From JAIQFR01 sp041494445 (GTDB lineage: Bacteria > Acidobacteriota > Polarisedimenticolia > Polarisedimenticolales > JAIQFR01): a DNA stretch of 17,333 nt. The stretch spans positions 1-17,333 of the forward strand of contig JBGQAU010000072.1 in the NCBI GenBank assembly GCA_041494445.1, in the 5' to 3' direction. The position numbers and the translations under genes are program-made. Every line of letters begins with the position of its first letter. Position 1 is the first letter of the stretch. Below are positions 7,342 through 14,296 of the stretch, one piece after another. The notes beneath the pieces are model-generated. The model made no database searches and had not been told where the DNA came from. It saw nothing but the letters and a program-made list of their open reading frames with translations.

Positions 7342-7905
7342 ATGGAAGCGTTGCTCGAGCAGTGGGGCCTCGCCGCCGTTTTCCTGGGAGTCTTCGTCGA
7401 GGGGGACGTCGTCATGCTCCTCGCCGGAGTCGTGGCGCACCTCGGATTCACGGACCTTCCCGCGGCCGTCATGGCCGGCGCGCTGGGCGGCTTCGCGTCC
7501 GACTTTGCATGGTTCGCCGTCGGGCGCTGGCAGTCCGACCGGGTCCGGAACATGCGGATCTACCGGCGGGCCGAGCCCGTCATCATGAAGCTCGCCGACC
7601 GGATGGGGCCTTGGCAGGTGATGCTCTGCCGGTTCGTGTACGGCACACGGGTACCGACGATCATCCTCTGGGCGGTGCGCCGCCTGCCGCTGCCGCGCTT
7701 CCTCGCGCTCGACCTCGCCGGCTGCGTCCTCTGGGCCTCGGCGTTCGGGTGCGTAGGTTACCTCCTGAGCGGGAGCGCCGCGTTGATCGTCGGGGAGGTG
7801 AAACGGGCGGAGCATTGGCTCCTCGGCGCGGTCGCCGTCGCGATCGTGGTCGTCCTGGGGCTCAAGGCGTTGGCCGGGTGGCAAAGGCGCCGCGCGTCGC
7901 GCTAG
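7342..7905 (+). CDS. DedA-family membrane protein (VTT/SNARE-associated domain)
   Basis: A 187-residue protein with about five hydrophobic segments (near 8-32, 40-60, 90-112, 120-145 and 158-178). The acidic re-entrant region is EGD (20-22), the long helix starting AGALGGFASDF (45-55) is typical, and RFVYGTRVP (97-105) is the family's F-x-x-G-x-R-x-x-P motif. DedA proteins support envelope integrity, and some members have been assigned lipid flippase roles (undecaprenyl phosphate or phosphatidylethanolamine); the substrate here cannot be told. The acidic EGD replaces the longer E-x-x-x-P-x-P-x-E motif of classical members, so this is a divergent subgroup. There is no Shine-Dalgarno site before the ATG; TTGACG at 7302-7307 is a possible -35 box without a good -10. 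It heads a lipid-related run that ends with mprF and acvB. Confidence 0.87.
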   Translation: MEALLEQWGLAAVFLGVFVEGDVVMLLAGVVAHLGFTDLPAAVMAGALGGFASDFAWFAVGRWQSDRVRNMRIYRRAEPVIMKLADRMGPWQVMLCRFVYGTRVPTIILWAVRRLPLPRFLALDLAGCVLWASAFGCVGYLLSGSAALIVGEVKRAEHWLLGAVAVAIVVVLGLKALAGWQRRRASR

Positions 7906-7959
7906 TTCCTATACTGGGCCGGCGCGAGCGCGGGGCACGCGGCTCTTGACGGAGTGCAC

Positions 7960-8907
7960 GTGAGCGAATCGAACGACACGGGGGGCGGAACCGAGAAGAC
8001 GCGCCTCGACGAGATGCTCGAGAGCCCTCTTCTCCGACAGCGGCTGGAGGAGTTGGTCGAGGAGGCCGCCGAGGACCGCGGGTTCCGCCGGCACTGGCGC
8101 CGCCTCAACACCTTCGTCGCCGGCGCGAGCAGCGCTGCAGTGGTGCTGCTCGCGTTCTTCATTCCCTCGCTCCAGGACCAGTGGGACCGGTGGCAGTCCC
8201 GCACCGTCGTCCGGCGCTACGAGGAGCTGGGCCGGCAGTTCATGGGGCAGAAGCGGTTCGAGCAGGCCGAGCAGGCGTTCGGCAAGGCTCTGGAGCTCTC
8301 GGAGAACCGCCGCCTCGACCTCGACGAGGAGCGCCTGAACGCTCGCGTGCAGCGGATGCAGACCGATTCTCGCTGGGGCGTCGAGAATCCGGAGGGGATC
8401 GAGGAGGGGGATTTCCTCTACCTGCTCGCGTTCCGGCCGACGAAGGGGCGCGAGCGGGAGCGCGCCGCGGTCCTGGACTGCTACGGCGCCTTCCTCGCGG
8501 GCGAGAAGCGGTGGCGCGAGGCCGAGGGGACGATCCGCGAGGCGATCGCGCTGGATCCCTCGCTTCCCGTGTCCCACCTCTATCTCGGAAACCTGCTGCG
8601 GGACCTCGGAAAAGCCCCGGAGGCCGAGGCGGAGTACCGCAAGGTCGTTTCCTTGGACCCGAAGGAGATGCGAGGGCACTACAACCTCGGCCTGCTGCTG
8701 GCCGAGGGCGGACGGAGGCGCGAAGCGGAAGAGGAGTTCCGGCGGGCCGCGGCGCTCCGTCCCGACGATCCCGACGCCATCGAACGTCTGGCAGAACAGG
8801 TCGAGGCGGCGGGGCGGACCGCCGACGCTCGCGAGCTCTACCGCCGGGTCGCGGCCCTGGCTCCGGACGACGCCGAGGCGCGGCAGGCGCTCGGACGGCT
8901 CCGGTGA
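7960..8907 (+). CDS. Membrane-anchored TPR-repeat protein
   Basis: About 315 residues. An acidic N-terminal region (1-45) precedes one membrane helix (about 52-69), after which tetratricopeptide repeats follow at roughly 85-114, 170-203, 204-237, 238-271 and 272-305, each with the expected G-Y/L and A-x-x-x-Y/F spacing and the ALDP-type ending. It is probably an extracytoplasmic scaffold for a protein complex. The frame also offers GTG at 7954, but GGAG (7951-7954) overlaps that codon and lies 5 bases before the GTG at 7960, so I prefer 7960. A clean -10 hexamer, TATACT (7910-7915), lies upstream without a recognisable -35. The ABC exporter starts 54 bases downstream, which makes it a candidate partner. 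No enzyme domain is present. Confidence 0.85.
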   Translation: MSESNDTGGGTEKTRLDEMLESPLLRQRLEELVEEAAEDRGFRRHWRRLNTFVAGASSAAVVLLAFFIPSLQDQWDRWQSRTVVRRYEELGRQFMGQKRFEQAEQAFGKALELSENRRLDLDEERLNARVQRMQTDSRWGVENPEGIEEGDFLYLLAFRPTKGRERERAAVLDCYGAFLAGEKRWREAEGTIREAIALDPSLPVSHLYLGNLLRDLGKAPEAEAEYRKVVSLDPKEMRGHYNLGLLLAEGGRRREAEEEFRRAAALRPDDPDAIERLAEQVEAAGRTADARELYRRVAALAPDDAEARQALGRLR

Positions 8908-8961
8908 AGCGGCACAGGAAGCCGCCGGGCGCGCCGCGAAACGACGCTTGGGAGGCGGACC

Positions 8962-10839
8962 GTGCGTAGCTTGCTGAACATCCTCGCTTTGGCCCGTGGC
9001 CAGTGGAGGAGGTTCCTCCTGATCGCGGTCCTCGTCTCCGCGGGGACAGGCGCGGCGCTCTTCGAGCCGTGGATCTACCGCGCCATCGTGGACGACATCG
9101 CCGGGGTCTTCGTGCCGCCGGCGCCGGTGGTCCGCGCCGAGCGGCTCGCGCAGGAGGTCGCCGGGAACGCGGAGCGTCTCCTGCACAGCGGCCACCGGAT
9201 CTTCAAGCCGCCGCTCCGGAAACACGCGGACAAGGAGCACCGGCGCGCGCTCGCGCCCAGAACCGCTCGCGAGGCCACGACGACCGTGCTGTTCGGCGCT
9301 TTCCTGCTGGTCCTCACCCGACTGGTCGCGGAAGCGCTGCGCGTCGGGGGGGACAACCGGGCCGCGGTGCTGGCCAACGGCCTCGAGCGGGGATTCATCC
9401 TCCGGACCTACCGGCACGTGCTGCGGCTCCCGCTGTCGTTTTTCACGAGCCGTGCCTCGGGCGCGATCGCGCGACAGATCGACCAGTCGGACCAGGTCGC
9501 GCCGGTGTTCACGGCCGTGGCCCAGGAGATCTGGCCGGACCTGTTCACTCTGGTCGCGGTGCTGTCGATCCTGTTCGTCGTGAACGTAGAGCTCGCGACG
9601 GTGGCGCTGATCGCAGTGCCAGCCTACGCGGTGATCACCTGGCGCATGACCCGGCGGCTCGAGACCGAGCTGGACGAGTACTACGAGCTCTGGGACGAAG
9701 TGTCGAGCCGAATCCAGCAGACCGTGGCGGGGATCAAGACGGTGAAGACGCACGACACCGGGCCCCACGAAGCGGATCAGCTCGAGAAGGCCGAGGAGAG
9801 GGCGTACGACAGCTACCTCGCCCGGAACCGGCTCCAGAACCGCTACACGTACCTCCAGGAAGTCGTGGTGGCGGTGTCGAAAGCCGCGGTCGTCGCGCTG
9901 GGCGGGATCAAGGCGCTGCACCACCAGCTCACCCCGGGTGACGTGGTGCTCTTCCTCTCCTACCTGGAACTCCTGTACCAGCCGATCCAGGGCCTGACCG
10001 AGATGTACACGTCGCTCCAGCAGCATGTCGGCTCCGTGCGGCGGGCGCAGAAGCTCCTGGACACGCCCGCGGCTCCCGGGGAGGACCTGCCGCCGTTCGT
10101 GCCCCGCGGAGGCGAGGTGGAGTTTTCCGACGTGCGCTTCGGCTACGACCCGCGCCGGCCGGTGCTGAACGGTGTGTCCTTCCGGATCGCGCCAGGCGAG
10201 AGGGTCGGAATCGTCGGCCCGAGCGGCGCCGGAAAGACGACGCTGACCGACCTCCTCGTCGGCCTGTACACGCAGCAGGCCGGGACGATCCGGGTGGACA
10301 GCCAGGCTTTGGCCGAAGTCTCCCCGTCGTCGCTGAGGGGGGCGGTTCGGGGAGTCGCCGCGGACGGCACGCTGTTCCGCTCCACGATCCGCGAGAACAT
10401 CCGCTACGGGCGCCTCGCCGCGTCGGGCGCGGACGTTGAGGAAGCGGCGGGACTCGCCGGGCTCGGCCCCCTGCTCGACCGCCTGCCGGACGGGCTCGAG
10501 ACGACCGTGGGGGAGCGCGGCGTCGAGCTGTCCGTGGGCGAGAGGCAGCGAGTGCTTCTCGCCCGCGCGTTCGTGGCGCGCCCCACCGTGCTGGTCCTCG
10601 ACGAGGCGACCGCCAATCTGGATTTCAGAACCGAGGCAACGGTGAAGGAAGCCCTGGAGCGGATCGCCCGCGGCCGGACCTCCCTGATCATCGCTCACCG
10701 CCGGTCGATGCTCACCGAGGTGGATCGGGTGCTCGTGCTTCGTGACGGCAAGATCGAGCAGGACGGGCCGCCCGAGGTCCTGCGGGCCCGACCGGGATAC
10801 TACCGCGACATGATGACCGCCCAGGAGGGAACCCTGTAA
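8962..10839 (+). CDS. ABC exporter half-transporter (MsbA/ABCB-like) with altered Q-loop
   Basis: A fused permease-ATPase of 625 residues: six membrane helices (about 15-335) then the nucleotide-binding domain (385-620). Visible elements are the A-loop Tyr395, Walker A GPSGAGKTT (419-427), signature LSVGE (523-527; consensus LSGGQ), Walker B VLVLDE (543-548) with the catalytic Glu548, D-loop ANLD (551-554) and switch His579. The Q-loop glutamine is missing: the aligned position in GVAADGTLF is Ala467, where homologues have Gln. The stretch between helices 1 and 2 is about 65 residues, longer than in MsbA. Two such subunits would form one transporter, likely moving a lipid or other amphiphile outward, given the DedA, VirJ, MprF and AcvB genes around it. 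The GTG start has GGAGG at 8951-8955, six bases upstream. Its TAA shares one base with the next ATG. Confidence 0.9.
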   Translation: MRSLLNILALARGQWRRFLLIAVLVSAGTGAALFEPWIYRAIVDDIAGVFVPPAPVVRAERLAQEVAGNAERLLHSGHRIFKPPLRKHADKEHRRALAPRTAREATTTVLFGAFLLVLTRLVAEALRVGGDNRAAVLANGLERGFILRTYRHVLRLPLSFFTSRASGAIARQIDQSDQVAPVFTAVAQEIWPDLFTLVAVLSILFVVNVELATVALIAVPAYAVITWRMTRRLETELDEYYELWDEVSSRIQQTVAGIKTVKTHDTGPHEADQLEKAEERAYDSYLARNRLQNRYTYLQEVVVAVSKAAVVALGGIKALHHQLTPGDVVLFLSYLELLYQPIQGLTEMYTSLQQHVGSVRRAQKLLDTPAAPGEDLPPFVPRGGEVEFSDVRFGYDPRRPVLNGVSFRIAPGERVGIVGPSGAGKTTLTDLLVGLYTQQAGTIRVDSQALAEVSPSSLRGAVRGVAADGTLFRSTIRENIRYGRLAASGADVEEAAGLAGLGPLLDRLPDGLETTVGERGVELSVGERQRVLLARAFVARPTVLVLDEATANLDFRTEATVKEALERIARGRTSLIIAHRRSMLTEVDRVLVLRDGKIEQDGPPEVLRARPGYYRDMMTAQEGTL

Positions 10840-11666
10840 TGAGCGAGGCGTCCGGCCGAGAGCGCGCTCGCACCCGGGGCCGGGCGGCCATCGTTCTCGC
10901 ATCGCTGCTCGCCGCCGCGACAGCCGGCGCCGCGCCAGCCCCCTCGAAGGTCCCCGTCGTCACGAGCCGCGGCGAGTTCCGGCTTCTCGTGTACGCTCCA
11001 CTGGGCGGTCCCCCAGCGCGCGGCTCGAGGCGGCCGCTCGTGCTCCTGATCTCCGGCGAGGGCGGGTGGCGCGAGTTCGATGCCGTCCTTGCCGGCTGGC
11101 TTTCCGAGGCGGGATACTGGGTCGGCGGCGTGGATATCAGGCCATACTTCGAGAAGGCCCAGGACGACCGGAAGGCCCTGTCAGCGGACTTCCGCGCTTA
11201 TGCCGCCGGTCTGGCCGAGGCGGCCGGGGCGGGGCCGGACGCCCGGGTGGTCTTCGTCGGGTTTTCCTTCGGCGCGGACCTCGCGCCCTGGATCGCGGGT
11301 GCCGGGGGATGGGAGAAGCGGCTCCTCGGGCTCGTCATGATCGGTCCGGACGAGACCGGGAGCCTGCAGTACCGCATCCGCGAGATGCTCCACTTCTCGC
11401 CGACCAGCCACATCTTTTCCGTGGCCGACGCGCTCGAGAGCGCCGCCGCCTTCCCCGTTGTGTTCCTCCACGGCGGTAACGACCGGGTATCGGCCGCACC
11501 GGCGCTCGCCAAACGGCCAGGCGGCGCCAGGAGGCTCGTGGTGGTGCCGGACGCCGGGCACCATTTCCGGGGACACGAGCCGGAGCTGCGTGCGGCGCTG
11601 CTCGACGCCGTGGGATGGATCGCGAAAGCGGAGCGGACGACGGGTCCGCGAAGGGTTGCGCCGTGA
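10839..11666 (+). CDS. VirJ/AcvB-family periplasmic alpha/beta hydrolase, single domain
   Basis: A 275-residue secreted serine hydrolase of the VirJ group. Arg-rich residues 1-15 and the hydrophobic stretch 16-32 form a signal peptide, with cleavage likely after the Ala run near 31-32. The mature part has SGEGGW (72-77, oxyanion region), the nucleophile elbow GFSFG (141-145, Ser143), a likely acid in GNDRV (Asp215) and GHHFRG (His241/242). Agrobacterium AcvB, a member of this family, has been reported to hydrolyse lysyl-phosphatidylglycerol, so by homology this protein may remove the amino acid from aminoacyl-PG in the periplasm. It is fused translationally to its neighbours: the ATG overlaps the ABC stop by 1 base, and its TGA overlaps the mprF GTG (GTGA). 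It is a paralogue of the C-terminal half of the hydrolase downstream. Confidence 0.85.
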   Translation: MSEASGRERARTRGRAAIVLASLLAAATAGAAPAPSKVPVVTSRGEFRLLVYAPLGGPPARGSRRPLVLLISGEGGWREFDAVLAGWLSEAGYWVGGVDIRPYFEKAQDDRKALSADFRAYAAGLAEAAGAGPDARVVFVGFSFGADLAPWIAGAGGWEKRLLGLVMIGPDETGSLQYRIREMLHFSPTSHIFSVADALESAAAFPVVFLHGGNDRVSAAPALAKRPGGARRLVVVPDAGHHFRGHEPELRAALLDAVGWIAKAERTTGPRRVAP

Positions 11667-14296
11667 GCGCGGGCGACGCGGAACACCCGCTTCTCGACGA
11701 GCCGGACGAGCCCGCTCCTGACATCCCGCCCGACGAGGAGCGGTCCGGGATCCTGTTCTCCGTCCTCCTCCTGCGGCTGCGCGCGGTCTGGCCCTGGCTC
11801 ATCCTGGGGGCGGTCACCTTCATCGGATGGGAGGAGCTGCAACGCGTCAACCTGACCACGGTCCGCAGGATCTTCCGCGCGACCCCCGCCGAGACGACGC
11901 TGGCGCTCCTGGGTCTCGTGGCACTGAACCTCGCGGTGGCCGGCCTCTACGACGTCGCGGCGCTCGGACCGCTCTCTCGCGGCCCGCGGGCGGGCGCTCG
12001 CTGGACCACCGGCGTCCTCAGCTTCGCGTGGAGCAACTTCCTCACGGTCGGCCCGCTCGCGGGGCCCGCGCTCAGGCTCTGGCTCTACCGGCCGCTGGGT
12101 GTCGAGGGGGTGAGGGCGCGCGGAGCGCTCGGGGCGGTCCTCGCTTCGTTTTCCGTCGGGCTCGTGGCCTGGTGCGGAGCCGTGCTCGTGCCGCTGCCGC
12201 CCCCCCTCGACGGGTTCGTCGCGCGGATCCTTGTCGCCGCCGCGCTCGCCGCCGCGGCCGGTGCGCTCCTGCGGGTGCTGCCGCAGCTGCGCATCGCGCC
12301 CCCCTCGGTGCGTGCGTGGGAGGGAAGCCCCTGGGACCTCGCGGGCGTCGCCGCGGTGGACTGGCTCCTCGCGTGGACCGTATTCCACGTGGCGCTGTCC
12401 GCGGTCCAGGGCGGGATCACGCCGAGCGTCTCACTCCGCGCTTTCTTTCTCGGGCAGCTCGTGGGACTGGTGAGCTTCATTCCCGGCGGACTCGGCTCTG
12501 CGGACGCTTTCTGGATCTTCGCGCTCGCCCGTGAAACCGGCGGGCACGACCGGATCTTCGCGGCGCTCGTCCTCTACCGCGTCGTGTACTACGTCCTGCC
12601 GTGGGCGGCCGCGACGCTCGTTCTCGTCGGAAGGCTCGTTCGGACCCGCCGTTGGAGCGCTGCGTTCATCCGGTCCACGATGGCCTCGTACGCGTTCGTG
12701 TGCGGCGCCGTTCTCCTCGCGAGCGCGGCCACCCCGGCGCTCTCGGCGCGCCTCGCGTTTCTGAACAGCACGATCCCCCTCGCGGTCGTCGAGATCTCGC
12801 ACGGGGCGTCCGTGCTGCTCGGGTTCATGCTTCTCGTGGTGTCCCGAGGACTGGCGCGCGGGTACCGGTCGAGCCATCGCGTCGCGGTGGCGCTCTTCGT
12901 CGCCGGGGCGCTCACGACGTTCCTCAAGGGCCTCGACTTCGAGGAGGCGCTGATCGCGATCCTCGCTGCCGCCCTGCTCGTCGTGTTCCGCGAGCCGTTC
13001 TCGCGGCCGGGGCGGCTTCACCCCTCGGTGGAGTTCGTCGTTTCGGCGGGCTTGTTCGCCGTGGTGCTCTTCGCGGCGCTCGGCTTCGGCTCGTACGTCG
13101 CCCCGTCGAGCCTCGGCACCGAGGTCCAGCGGTTCGGCCATCACGCCCAGGAGGGCCGGTTCCTGCGCAGCCTCATCCTGCTCGGGGCGCTGGCCGGCGC
13201 GGTCTCCTTCCACCTCGCCCAGCGCGGGAGAGCGAGGGACCCGCTGCCCGACGAGGAAGGGATCGAGCGGGCGATCGACGAGACCCGCCGGATGGCCCGC
13301 AGCACCAACCCCCTGCTCGTCGCTTGCGCCGACAAGGCGGTGTTCCGGCCCCGCCCCGGCGACGGAGTCCCGCCAGGGTTCATCGCGTACCGGACCGCCG
13401 GGAAGTACCTCGTGGCCTACTCCGACCCGATCTGTCCGGCCGGCGAGGAGCCCGCGCTCCTCGTGGCGTTCCTCGACGAGGCGGCCGCTTCCGACCGCGA
13501 CGTGATCCTCTACCAGATCTCCGCAGCGCTGCTGCCCGTGGCCCACGACCTGGGGTTCACTTTCTTCAAGCTGGGCGAGGAAGCGGTGGTCGACCTCACG
13601 CGGTTCGATCTCAAGGGGAACAAGGCGAAGACCTTGCGCCACTCCGTGAACGCCGTCGAGAAGGCCGGCGGACGGTTCGAGATCGTGGAAGGCGACGCGA
13701 TCCGGCCCCTGATGCCGGAGTTGCGCTCGGTGTCGGACGAGTGGCTCCGGATCAAAGGGGTCTCGGAGAAGCAGTTCTCGATCGGGCGGTTCGACGAGCG
13801 CTACCTCCTCCGCTTCCCGTGTGCCGTCGTGAGGGACGCCGACGGCGCCGTCGCGGCGTTCGCCAACGTCCTCGAGGGGCCGAACGCCGGGGAGATGTCG
13901 GTGGACCTCATGCGCCACCGCGCCACGGACGGGGCGCTCGCGCCGCTCAAGGACGTGATGGACTTCCTGTTCATCAAGCTCATGCTCCACGCGAAGGAGC
14001 GGGGGTGCACCCGGTTCAATCTCGGAATGGCCCCGCTCGCGGCGGTGGGCGAGATGCGTTGGGCAAGACCGGTCGAGCGCCTCGCCCACGTGTTCTTCCG
14101 CTACGGCGAGTCCTGGTACAACTACCAGGGGCTCCGGCGATTCAAGGAGAAGTTCGATCCCATCTGGGAGCCGCGATACATGGCGTACCCGAAGCCTTGG
14201 GACTGGCCCCGCGCGATCACGAGCACGGCGGTCCTCATAGCCGGAGGCTGGCGCGCGGTGCTGTTCCCCTCGAAGGGACTTGGGAGGAAGAGATGA
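11663..14296 (+). CDS. mprF: Aminoacyl-phosphatidylglycerol synthase/flippase (MprF/LpiA)
   Basis: MprF transfers an amino acid (usually lysine or alanine) from aminoacyl-tRNA to phosphatidylglycerol and flips the product outward, lowering surface charge and giving resistance to cationic peptides. The 877-residue protein has an N-terminal flippase region of about a dozen or more membrane helices (25-515) and a C-terminal DUF2156 synthase domain (about 530-850), visible in STNPLLVACADKAVF, the SDPICP strand, FKLGEEAVVDL, the KAKTLRHSVN basic segment, FNLGMAPL and RFKEKFDPIWEPRY. The amino acid used cannot be predicted. An in-frame ATG lies upstream at 11615, but it would overlap virJ by 52 bases; the GTG at 11663 sits in a GTGA overlap with AAGGG seven bases before, so I chose it. 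Its stop overlaps the acvB-like ATG (ATGA). In Agrobacterium and Rhizobium tropici the LpiA gene is likewise followed by acvB/atvA. Confidence 0.93.
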   Translation: MSAGDAEHPLLDEPDEPAPDIPPDEERSGILFSVLLLRLRAVWPWLILGAVTFIGWEELQRVNLTTVRRIFRATPAETTLALLGLVALNLAVAGLYDVAALGPLSRGPRAGARWTTGVLSFAWSNFLTVGPLAGPALRLWLYRPLGVEGVRARGALGAVLASFSVGLVAWCGAVLVPLPPPLDGFVARILVAAALAAAAGALLRVLPQLRIAPPSVRAWEGSPWDLAGVAAVDWLLAWTVFHVALSAVQGGITPSVSLRAFFLGQLVGLVSFIPGGLGSADAFWIFALARETGGHDRIFAALVLYRVVYYVLPWAAATLVLVGRLVRTRRWSAAFIRSTMASYAFVCGAVLLASAATPALSARLAFLNSTIPLAVVEISHGASVLLGFMLLVVSRGLARGYRSSHRVAVALFVAGALTTFLKGLDFEEALIAILAAALLVVFREPFSRPGRLHPSVEFVVSAGLFAVVLFAALGFGSYVAPSSLGTEVQRFGHHAQEGRFLRSLILLGALAGAVSFHLAQRGRARDPLPDEEGIERAIDETRRMARSTNPLLVACADKAVFRPRPGDGVPPGFIAYRTAGKYLVAYSDPICPAGEEPALLVAFLDEAAASDRDVILYQISAALLPVAHDLGFTFFKLGEEAVVDLTRFDLKGNKAKTLRHSVNAVEKAGGRFEIVEGDAIRPLMPELRSVSDEWLRIKGVSEKQFSIGRFDERYLLRFPCAVVRDADGAVAAFANVLEGPNAGEMSVDLMRHRATDGALAPLKDVMDFLFIKLMLHAKERGCTRFNLGMAPLAAVGEMRWARPVERLAHVFFRYGESWYNYQGLRRFKEKFDPIWEPRYMAYPKPWDWPRAITSTAVLIAGGWRAVLFPSKGLGRKR

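Noticed and set aside
7910..7915. TATACT as a full promoter for the TPR gene
   Set aside because: The -10 hexamer is good, but no -35-like hexamer lies 15-19 bases upstream, so it is mentioned only in the TPR entry.
7909..10902. A 997-codon open frame on the minus strand
   Set aside because: It lies wholly opposite the TPR and ABC exporter genes, whose motifs are unmistakable. Its composition (Arg, Gly, Pro, His, Glu-rich, no motif) is that of a stop-poor antisense frame in very GC-rich DNA.
12431..14089. A 552-codon open frame on the minus strand inside mprF
   Set aside because: It covers the conserved synthase domain of mprF in antisense and consists of charged low-complexity sequence.
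12601..14292. A long in-frame extension ahead of the acvB-like gene
   Set aside because: The frame is open back to 12601, but this part overlaps mprF and is Arg/Pro-rich. The ATG at 14293 has a strong GGGAGG site, an ATGA overlap with mprF and a hydrophobic leader directly after it.
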